From NCBI GenBank assembly GCA_019137255.1, contig WPDH01000099.1, positions 1 to 61,222 on the forward strand: a stretch of DNA of 61,222 nucleotides, read 5' to 3'. Of the stretch, positions 42,601-52,590 are shown piece after piece (the first letter of the stretch is position 1; every line of letters begins with the position of its first letter). The notes under the pieces were generated by a model. It did no database searches. It was given only the letters and a program-made list of their open reading frames with translations, and was not told the origin of the DNA. Origin of the DNA: Corinectria fuckeliana. Taxonomy: Eukaryota > Ascomycota > Sordariomycetes > Hypocreales > Nectriaceae. The position numbers were made by a program, and so were the translations under genes.

Positions 42601-45192
42601 TTTCTCTCTTATTATAAATTAGTCTAAGTTACTTAAAAGAAAAACTAGATAACTATAAGCTAAATTAGGTATAAATAAATAAATATATTTTACTATCTTA
42701 AAAATAGCTATTTTACTATTTTTACTCTTATATTCTATTTAACCTGCTTATTTTTAGTCTTATCTTAATTAAGATAACTTATTATCTTCTTTTTAGTCTA
42801 GTTTTTAATACTACTTTCTATCTTATAATAACTTCTTATTTACTTAAAGTTAAAATACTAATTATATTTTACTTTACTATAGTATAAAAATAGTCTTATT
42901 ACTTTTTAGTATTACTAGTTAGTCTTTAAGGCTTCTTAAGGTAATATAGTAAACTAAGCCTCTTATACTTTTTTATATTACTAAAAGATAATATAAGAGT
43001 TATTAGCTTATAATATAAGTATTATAATAGTTACTAGTCTAGCTATTATAAAGAATAATATATAAGTTATTATATATATTATTATATATATTATTATATA
43101 AGTTATAATCTTAAATACTATAGATAATCTAGTTAGAGATAATAGGAATAGTAAGTAAGTTATAAAGTAAGTAGTTATATATATTATTATAGTAATTTAA
43201 GTAGAAGCTTATAATAAATACTTATAATATAAGAGGTATACTTTAAATCTTAATATATAACTTTACTTATAATATCTTAAATATATTAGTAATACTTTTA
43301 GTTATATTACTTTTTTAATATATTTAAATATAAAAGGCTTATATTATATACTTATTAGTAGTAATATTAAAGTAGCTACTAAGTAATTAAACTACTTATA
43401 AAGCTTAATAATAAGCTAAAAAGTCTCTAATTATTAAAAATACTAATAAAAATAAAAATAATATAGCTAAAAGGGTAGACTTTATACTAGTAAAAGCTAA
43501 AAGGTATAAGTATATAATAAACTAAGAGTCTTAGTAAAAACTCTTATATATAAAGAATAATCTTTTAATAGCTATTTCTATTAAGTCTTAACCTTTTATA
43601 AGACTTTATATAAGACTTAACTATAAATATTACTATATAATACTCTAAATAGCTTAAAAGATATACTAATTTATTACCTAGCTTAGTTAGCTTTAAGTTT
43701 AAAAAGCTAGTTTAATAAAATAAGCTTAATAATCCTTTAAGCCTTAAAAAGATTAACTTATAAGGTTTTTAAGTGACTCTTAATAAGCTAATAAATACTC
43801 TTAGCTCTTAATATAATATATTACTTAAAGTATAAATATTAGTAAACTTATACTTTTATAAACCTCTTTTTATAAAGATCTAGCTAGGTTTTTATAATAT
43901 AATCTACTTTATTAAGATAAGTAGAAATATACTACTTCTTAAACTTTTTAAGCCTCTTATTATAAATATTTTTAGTTATTAAAATAATAAGCTTATATTA
44001 TAAACTATAAAATATCTTTTACTTTTTATACTCTTAAAAGTTACTTTTATCTTAAGTAAATATAAGTATATAATAACTTAAGATAGCTTTATTAATATAC
44101 TAAAGGTATAATATTAAAGCTAACTTAAGAAAGTAAAAAAAAGAGAAAATAGTATTTATATAAGTAAGATAGTAATCTATAAGTATTATAAATAAAAAAG
44201 CTACTTTATAAAGCTTATATAAATATTATAACTACTTAAAAGCCTAAATAAAATTATTTTCTTTCTTACTATTAAAAAATATAAATATAATATAAAAGGA
44301 TTACTTATAAGTATTAATACTAATTATATTAAGAAGAGGTATTTTATACTTATTAGTCTTATATATATAGTTTAATATAAGTACTTCTAGATATAATTTA
44401 AGATATTCTAATAACTATAAATATATAAATAATACTATTATAACTTTACTACTCTTATTAAGGTAAATTTAACTTTAAAAGCTATTACTTTTAAGCTAAT
44501 TAGTAAGAGTATATATATTATTTTAGCTTTTAGTAAGCTTTTACTTACCTTATATAATATAATTATAAATATCTTACTATATAGTAAGTATATTTAAGGT
44601 TATATATAAATAAGATCTAATCTTTTTTAGTATAATACTTATATTAGTAAGTTAGTAAACTATTAATTTATCTAAGAATACTAGTTAATAATATATTATA
44701 TATACTATCTTATTAAAACTTAGTTTATAATTATATTAATTAAAACTAGCTTTAAGATAATATATTAGATTTTATATAGTCTTATATAAGCTTTTTTTTA
44801 CTATAATAAAAAAGAGATATCTTATATAATATATTATAGTTTTCTATTACTATTTCCTAAAGGCAGAAAAAATATAACTAGCTTTATAGTTATAGTTAAA
44901 AATAATACTAGTCTTTCTACTAAAAGTCTTCTAAGAGCTTTTAATAATAAAAGTATAGCCTTATAGTACTACCTAAGTATTAATTATAATAGTTACTTCT
45001 TTTTATAAGTAAAAGTAGCTTTTAAGAGGGAGAATATTATTAGGAAAGTAATAAGAAATATTAATTAGGTTTATTATAGTAAAAAAAGGGCAGAGAAAGT
45101 TAAATTAATACTATAAAAGCTACTAATTATTAAATTAAGAGGCTAACTTATAGTAAATAACCCTCTTTTAATAATACTACATATCTGATTTA

Positions 45193-45281
45193 CTTATATA
45201 ACAGATCTTATTCGCACAGCCGGCTGTGCGGCTAATCACGTGATATTAAACGCACAGCCGGCTGTGCACCTATGAGTCGCC
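45193..45281 (-). repeat. Right terminal inverted repeat (89 bp)
   Basis: Reverse complement of the left repeat with a single difference. Both 16-bp palindromes are perfect here. Similarity stops sharply inward of 45193. Confidence 0.92.
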
Positions 45282-45290
45282 TGACCACAC
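45282..45290. repeat. Target-site duplication, right copy (TGACCACAC)
   Basis: Exact repeat of 39540-39548. Confidence 0.88.
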
Positions 45291-47457
45291 ACTGCGCTTA
45301 GTAAGCTGCCAGCGGACTATCACAGGAAACAAAACACTACCCAGGAAGCACGCAGCAGCAGTAATTGTCAAACTCTCGGACCCCATGCCTAGCTAGAGCA
45401 ATTTGTCTATACCACTTTGTTGAAGTAATTAACCGAAGCTCATCACCAAGTTTGACATGACAAAGGCAAGGCTTTGTGTTGAAAAGATTCGTCTCCTTGC
45501 AGGTATCTACTCATTTGGTCTTTGTTCCCGAGACTTTTAACGGTAACTCGCCGTGTGGGGCCGACGGCCTATCTTGTTGCGTGTCGGGGCACTCTGAGGC
45601 CCAGGCTGTCCCTGCTTCTCCACAATCGGAGCAGATGCCAGACAGACGGCGAAAGAGCCGCATCTCGACCATGCTCCAACATTCCTGTCCGCACGTTACA
45701 CATCTCGTCAAGGGAACAATGTAAATCGACCATCTGGCAGGCAGACGCGGCCACGAAATGTCACGTCTCGCCTCATTGGCTCGCTTCCTTTTTGTTGACA
45801 GGATGAAAGCGTAATTTCCCGACGTCTGGAGCAGAGTGTGGGTTAATCCCGGCTGAGCGGTGAAGAGGTCCGACTCGGTTAAGTAAGTAGCATAGCACCT
45901 ACGAAGTAAGGCTAGTCGAATATCGCTATAACAGAGGTGAAGCGGCCGCAGGTTGGCGATCACACACTACTCGCTGCAGGAACAGAACATGCAGGCATAC
46001 CCGTCCTCACAAGTACCAAGCACAACGAAGACGAGTCAGCGCTCATTCAATAGCCTAATGCTAGAGTTTTCCTACTCAAAGCCTGACTCCGGTTCTAAAT
46101 AGCTGGGAAACACAATGTGGTGACGGTAAGACGGGACGCTGCTCTGGAAGCGTTCTCAGACGAGGATTGCCACGTACCGCGAGGGCAACGTGACGTCTCA
46201 CTTCACTGGAACGTCCAATATTTTGAATCTTTCACGAAAGGGTCGTCCTGGAGATTTCAGCTTCACTTGAGTCCTACCACTGACCCAAACTCCAGTTGCG
46301 CAGAGAGCCAATGCCCCTGTTCTCGCAACTCCATCTCTACTTAGTGACAAGCTGCATGCGGGGTGCTTCTGACTTAGCTCCTAAAGGCTTGGTCTAGACC
46401 AAGTTCCTGAAGGTATACCTACCTAGGTAGGTAGCTAAGCAAGACAGGCTCCAGCGAGCGCCCGTCGTTGGCTCAGGGTGTTGCGCGCTGCATGATGCCG
46501 TCTATCCGTACTTGACATATGTGTCGCAATGTCACACGACTAGTCAGGCCTCTGCTTCACGTCTATATCTTGATTCCGGTGTTCGAATGCTTGATAGCAA
46601 GCCTATGCGTGTGTCTAGTTTGAAGAACCTCCACACAATCAGACTGAATCTTGATTTTAGATCGTATGTTCAGACAGCAATCTTCCATAAGTCGTGGTTC
46701 GGTAGGTTTGTGAGTTAGTAACGTAGTGGCATTCTACTTTACCGGCTTACTCGCTGCTGTTGGGTTAATATGGAGGAGAAGGCTGTTTGTCTTCGTACGT
46801 CCTATGCTGGTCCTGGTGACGACATTCATTCGTTGATGCTAAGCAATATGCACATAGAAGTCCTAGGGTTAACCGAAACCGAGATTCATCAGGAGAAAAG
46901 TCCGATTTGTCACACCCAATTGACAAACTGACCAGTTCGGCCGGGCCAACATTTGGGGTACGGGGCGTTCTCCGCCTAAAACAAACCTGGATACCAGGAT
47001 CGCTCGAGATTGATCTTACGGCGCATGACGATGTCCTTGCAAGCGCTCCAAGCGAACCGCCTGCAAAGGCGGTTTCCCTCATCCCCTCAGTGCTCACGGA
47101 CCCCGATTGTTGCGCGGGGTGCGTCTACAAGGGCCTCCCATGCATGATTGCACGCGAGAAATCGCTATATCCGGATCGAGTGCCTCCACTTTAGAAATGA
47201 GCACCTGCCTACTAATAACGTGGATTTACCCGGAGCTGAGGGCACTCTGTTCTCTTCTTCTCCTCGCAGTGACGGCGAGCGGCGACAAAAACGACCTGTT
47301 CCAGCAAGCTTTTCGGTTGCAATTGCTGTATATCTTTGCTTCATCCCATCTTCTGGGCGACTTGAGTTGGTCCCTCGCGCACTGTCCATCCTCAGGCTGT
47401 TGCTCAGCCCCCTTTGCCATTGTTTGTACCCGCCCACGCTTTTGAGCTTGCGCAAAA
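45291..47457. other. Intergenic up to squalene synthase; two adjacent perfect palindromes
   Basis: 2.2 kb with no recognised gene; a 150-codon minus-strand frame at 45511-45963 and shorter ones show no domain. Two neighbouring perfect palindromes lie at 46388-46403 and 46416-46433. The last few hundred bases are the ERG9 promoter and leader. Confidence 0.5.
46388..46433. repeat. Two perfect palindromes, 16 and 18 bp, 12 bp apart
   Basis: CTTGGTCTAGACCAAG at 46388-46403 and TACCTACCTAGGTAGGTA at 46416-46433 each equal their own reverse complement. They may be paired dimer binding sites, cruciform-prone DNA, or remains of a small mobile element. Confidence 0.8.
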
Positions 47458-49028
47458 ATGGGTGCCCTTTACTACGTCTTCCACCCGAACCAGCTTCGGT
47501 CCATTATCCAATGGTATGTTTTTTTTTGCACCCTGCCTCGCCCGCCTACTGGAAAACGATCGCGACTCTGACCCTTCTGCTGCAGGAAAGTTTGGCACGA
47601 CCCTGTTCACACCCGTGATCCCAGTACCGAGACCCCCGAGCTGCAGGAATGCTTTCGCTTGCTCAATCTGACGAGCCGGAGTTTCTCGGCCGTTATCCAG
47701 GAGCTCAACCATGAGCTCCTTGTCCCCATCACCCTTTTCTACCTCTGCCTCCGCGGCTTAGACACCATTGAGGATGACATGACTATCCCCATCGAGAAGA
47801 AGGTCCCTCTCCTACGCAACTTCCACACCACCATGCAACAGGACGGCTGGCAGTTTCACGAGAGCAAAGAGAAGGATCATGAGCTTCTGGAGAAGTTCGA
47901 CGTTGTCATCACCGAGCTCAAGAAGATCAAGGAGCCCTACTTGGAGATTATTAAGGATATGACGCTAAAGATGGGCAACGGCATGGCCGATTACGCCCAG
48001 GACACAGAGATGATTGAGAATGGCGTCCAGACCATCGACGAATACGAGCTGTACTGCCATTATGTGGCTGGCCTAGTCGGGGAGGGTCTGACGAGGCTGT
48101 TCGTTACCTCGGAGCTCGCCAACCCCAAGCTCGCTGAGCGCCCATCTCTGACCGAGTCAATGGGTCGGTTCCTCCAGAAGACCAACATCATCCGTGATCT
48201 CCACGAGGATTGGGAAGATGGTCGACGGTGGTACCCCAAGGAGATCTGGAGCAAGCACGTCGACAAGTGGGAGGATCTTTTCGACCCCAAGTATCGCACT
48301 CAGGCCCTTGAGTGCACTTCTGCGATGGTGCTGGATGCCCTGAAGCACGCCGAGGAGTGCATCTTCTACATGGCAGGCATCAGGGACCAAAGCGTCTTCA
48401 ACTTCGTCGCTATCCCTCAGGGCATGGCCATCGCCACCCTTGAGCTTGTATTCCGAAACCCCGCGGTGCTAGAGCGAAACGTCAAGATCACCAAGGGGGA
48501 CGCTTGTCAGACCATGTTCGAGTGCACTCAAAACCTCGCCACCGTATGCGACGTCTTCCGAAAATACATCAAGCGGATCTTAAAGAAAAACGACCCCCGG
48601 GACCCCAACTACTTGGCCATCAGTGAGCAGTGCGGCAAGGTGAGTCTTCCATTGCAGCATCAGGCTAGGCTGCATCCACTAACAACAATAGATTGAGCAA
48701 TTTATCGAGACCTTGTTCCCCCGACAAGATCCCAAGAAGCTCGCCGTAGAGACCAAGCAGAAACAGAACGACCAACCAGGCATGGACACCGGCGAGGCCG
48801 TGGTCTTATTCGGTGTTGTTATTATGAGCTTGCTCGCCATCTCAGGCATTATGGTGTGTTGCATTACCCCCATCCACCATTATACGGAAGCTAAAACTTG
48901 TCCAGATTGGAACTGCGTGGTTCTTTGGCGCCAGATTCGACAACATCTTCAGCGAGTTTAGCTCCCTTCTGCCAGGCAGTAAAAGCAGCGAGCCCCTGAT
49001 TACGGCCAAGCCTCACGACGAACTGTAA
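47458..49028 (+). CDS. ERG9: Squalene synthase (farnesyl-diphosphate farnesyltransferase)
   Basis: Known reaction: condenses two farnesyl diphosphates to presqualene diphosphate and reduces it to squalene with NADPH, at the ER membrane; first committed step to ergosterol. Seen: four exons (47458-47513, 47586-48639, 48692-48853, 48906-49028) give 464 aa. The first aspartate-rich motif DTIEDD is at residues 78-83 and the second DLHED at 223-227 in NIIRDLHEDWEDGRRWYPKEIW. LTSRSFSAVIQEL and YCHYVAGLVGEGL are further signatures. A C-terminal membrane anchor at about 398-425 is split by intron 3. The second motif differs somewhat from the common fungal form but keeps D-x2-ED. The start (AAAATGG) opens MGALYYVFHPNQLRSIIQW, as in other fungi. 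The short first exon is joined by an intron that splits a Trp codon. Complete and probably functional. Confidence 0.94.
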
Positions 49029-51083
49029 CACTATGCACCTGCTTTTCGGGTTTGGTTTCTTGTCATCTTTTTTTTTTCACGATATCCTCACGTACATAAA
49101 ACCTTACGAGCCCCCTCCTAATGAGGAGTCGAGGGCCCCAGCTTAACGGACATGCCGGGCTATATATTCTTGTTAATACCAACAGCAGCAAGTGTGGCAC
49201 ACAGCGATGCCACACTGCATTCAACGTGTCCTGGTGTCAGGGTTTATTTTTAACGTGCTCAAGCGGGAAGAGATTTGGTCCCTCTTTCTACGCATATCAG
49301 CGACCGAACCAGCACGGATGTCAAATTGCAATTCAGTCCTTTCATGACTGTGGTTGTGCCGAAGAAGTGCTTATATCAATCCCCTTCGCTCACTGGCTTC
49401 CGTCTCGTACGATGGCCCGCTGCGATTTCGTCTCGACGTCACTCGGACGATGAACTCTAACGCGGCGAGCAAACATATCACATATCAACTACCCATGATG
49501 CAATATATTCGTGACGATTCTTCCTTACCCTCGTACTGCGGCCCGGTGCCGCCGTCACCGCACCCGCCACACTGCAACGTCGAATGCCAAGACCCACGAG
49601 GGCGAAGCCTAGGGTTTCATTCACGCATACCACGGTGTATTCCTACTTGCAGCCCGTGTGTCGGTATGCAGCTGCTGCAGAGATCTGCTGCCTGCAGGAG
49701 TTGGTTGTGATTGGAGTTGTTGCTCCCAGTACCTACACCTCGATGCTGGTGAGAGTGCCCAAGACTAGTGAACTCGAGGACAGATGACGATGGGCGATGG
49801 ATACGGTTCAAGTCTATGAAGGCCAAACAAGTGGCAGACTGGTTGCGAAGCGTTGGGCAGCATTGAGGGGGGTCCTTTCAATTCTCGTCTACTATGTACG
49901 AAGTATTGGACTAGGACCATAATCACCTTGAGTAGAACAAAGTGTTCCAACGCATACTAATTCTGACTCTCGCCTTTGAGCGTCTTCAGGTCACTCGCAG
50001 TGTGCTGTCTTCTTTTTTAGTCGTCCATGATCACATTCCTTGATGTCCAGCGCTTCATATTTCAGCTCGTGCCGCAGAGAAGGTGGTTTGGGAGAACCAA
50101 GGGCCGGTGAATATTTCGGCTCCAACGTCTAATCTACTCCAGACCACCAATACCAACGTGACGTCGGAAAGGCCCGTGTTGCTGCTACTGATCTCCAGCA
50201 AACATTCAAGGTCAAAGTACGTCATAGAGTTCGATTTCTCTTGCGGTCGGACCTCTCACTATTATAAACAAGTAATTAAGCTACGTTACTGTAGTTGTCT
50301 CCTCTACGTAGGACGAATCTGAGCAACGGCCCTTCCACAAGACTCCAACATCGAAGCTCTCCCAGTCCAAACTCACCCATCACGCAGCCCGAGGAAACGC
50401 ATCTACGGCGCCAAGCCAACAAACACCACCCCCCCGGCGTCTGGGCTCCTCAGCTCGTGCCTGAGCAATCAGGGCGGGCGGCAGGCAGTTTTCTGCGTCC
50501 AAAACCAACAACACCCACGTCGAGAACCAACCAGGGTATCCAAGCTAAGCCAAGGCCTTCTTCCGCCTGAGGGGTTACATCGGGTGCGCTGAGACGGGCA
50601 GCGGCGAGAAATCTTCCGACTCGTCCTGCAGTGGAACAGATCTTGTTTCACCACCATGGCTCGGGTATCCGTTAGTCGGGAGTCGAGTTCTCCTTAAAAT
50701 CGACCACCTCGTTTGGGTAAGAGGCCTTTCGTAAAACATTGAGCAGATAAAAAAAGACGATGTTTCAGCTACTTTTTTACTTCGTACTCTTAGGAAGGTG
50801 GAAAATAGTCCAATAATAAACTGTCTATCCGTTTCACCCCGCTTTTCCTTTTCCCGCGCGAGAGAACTCCCCGCTTAAACACGATAAGGGGGGGCCGTAG
50901 AAGAAGAAGAGTGACACAATAATGTCAATAAAAGGCCCCCGGACTTTCTATATTACATACATCACACCTGGTCCGTATATGAATTCAAAGCTCCCCCGCA
51001 ATAGTAGGTCTAGCAAAATCGTCCCTAGATGGTCGGATCCGTCTCGTTTTTCCTCGTTCCCGTTTCCTCGTTGAACGTGCGTC
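49029..51083. other. Convergent intergenic region, no gene recognised
   Basis: 2.05 kb between the 3' ends of ERG9 and the subtilase gene. Short frames such as 49121-49453 show no domain. It contains TACTATGTA and TACGAAGTA fused at 49890-49905, and TACTTCGTA at 50778. The stretch near the subtilase end should hold its 3' UTR. Confidence 0.5.
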
Positions 51084-52590
51084 TTATTGGTTGCCGTTGT
51101 TGGCGATCAGCGTGGTTGTGTTGTCGACATTGTTGAGGACTTTGGTACCCGTCTGCTGGGCAAGGCTCTTGATGAGCGAAACGACGTTGGCAGGGTCGGT
51201 GATGCCTTGGAATGACATGAGGTACGCGGCAAGGCCTGCGACGTGGGGAGAGGCTGTGATGGGCATGTTAGTAAATCTTCAGAGCAGGTTGCGCAAAAGA
51301 CAGGACGTACCCATGCTGGTACCGCTCAGAGTGGCCTCGGCGGTGTCGGAATCGATGCCAACGCTGAGAACGCTGACGCCAGGAGCATAGACATCGACTG
51401 CAGCTCCGAAGTTGGAGAAGTCGGCGCGCTGATCGTTCGTCGCATCGATGGCACCAACGGTGATGGCGTTGGGAGCGGAGCCGGGTGAGGTGTTGGCAGT
51501 ATCTTGCTGTTCTTGTTGTCAGCCAGTGCATGGGGGGAAAAAGCTTCTTCGTTGTCCACTTACGTTCTCGTTACCGGCAGCTACGACGGGGACAATGCCA
51601 GCCTTGAAGAGAGCCTCGATGGCGCGGTTGATGGCCTCGGAGAAAGAACCTCCCAGAGACATGTTCATAACAGCCTTGCCGGTGATGCCCTTTGCCTGGG
51701 CGTCGTCGATAACGAACTGCATGCCCTTGAGGACGCCCGAGTTGCTACCGCCGCCGCTGGCGTCGAGAACCTTGACCGCGACAAGATTGACCTTCTTGGC
51801 AACTCCAAAGGTGGCGCCGCCGATGGTGCCAGAAACGTGGCTGCCATGGCCATTCTCGTCGTCGTCCTATTTCCACAGTCAGCTTCCTTGAACCAATTCC
51901 ACAAGGGCAAAGAAAAAGATGGGGTCTACATACAACTGTGTTGATGAAGTTGGCGCCGAAGGTCGCGCGGCCCTCGAATTCGGTGTGGGTAGTTCGGATA
52001 CCAGTGTCAACCACGTAGGCCGTGATGCCCTCACCCGCAGACTCATCGAAGATGTAAGTGTCGGTGTCAGGAGCCTTGTGGGACAGGCGGTTGAGTCCAG
52101 GAGTAGCGTTGATCTGGGCAATGGCTCCGTTCAGGTTCACCTTGGTGTCGGCTTCGATGTACGCAACCTCCTCCGCGTCGTAGAGATCCTGCACCATGTC
52201 GTCGTCTGCGTCGAGGGTCATGGCGCGCCACTTGTTCATCTTGAAGGTGTTGACCTCGGTGGACAAGAGGTGGCCTACACTACTGCGCTTGCCGAGATTG
52301 CGCTTCTTGACCGCGGTAATCCAGTTTGCCTGCTTGGTGGTGATGGCATCGTCGTCGAAGGTGTCATTGTACACAACAATGTATCGGTTGGAAATGATAT
52401 TTGAGGCGTCCGGGTTGTTGACCAGGGGCCGGAGGAAACTGCTGATACCAATGAAGTCGCTAGCTGCGTCGGCCAGGTCAGGGAGCTTGTCGGCCATGTC
52501 CTCCAGGCTCTCGGGGAAGTCAATGGGGGCCGCAGCCACGAGAGGCAGAGCCAGGAGCAGGGAGGCGAAAAGAGTCTTGAGAGGCGCCAT
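51084..52590 (-). CDS. Secreted subtilisin-like serine protease (S8A, proteinase K type) with I9 propeptide
   Basis: Four exons (52590-51934, 51866-51564, 51506-51311, 51253-51084) give 441 aa. Seen: signal peptide MAPLKTLFASLLLALPLVAAA, an inhibitor-I9 propeptide around residues 65-155 (NRYIVVYNDTF.., AEEVAYIEAD), and the S8 catalytic domain. The triad is Asp195 in VVDTGI, His226 in NGHGSHVSG and Ser384 in SGTSMASPHVAG; Asn318 in AAGNEN forms the oxyanion hole. Spacing between triad residues closely matches proteinase K. Three introns (57-67 nt) have standard signals and keep the domain intact; the last one splits the Ala codon after the Ser-Met. Known: such enzymes are extracellular or vacuolar proteases used in nutrition. 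An unusually long linker, about 45 residues, separates signal peptide and propeptide. Probably active. Confidence 0.93.

Larger units (their letters stand above)
39549..45281. mobile_element. Complete DNA transposon, Mutator-like (MULE), interior decayed by RIP
   Basis: A 5733-bp element bounded by 89-bp terminal inverted repeats that match at 88 of 89 positions and flanked by a perfect 9-bp target duplication. Long inverted repeats plus 9-bp duplications are the standard marks of Mutator-like elements. The 5.5-kb interior (39638-45192) is almost entirely A/T: C is nearly always followed by T or C, G nearly always preceded by A or G, and CpA/TpG/CpG are almost gone, as expected of saturating RIP. 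No reading frame of useful length survives, so no transposase can be read. Two Ns at 41732-41733 mark an uncertain base pair. The ends escaped decay and are near-identical, so the boundary call is firm; the superfamily is inferred from structure. Confidence 0.85.

Noticed and set aside
39638..45192. Idea that the A/T-only block could be a centromere fragment or mitochondrial insertion
   Set aside because: It is bounded by near-perfect inverted repeats and a target-site duplication, and its dinucleotide bias fits RIP.
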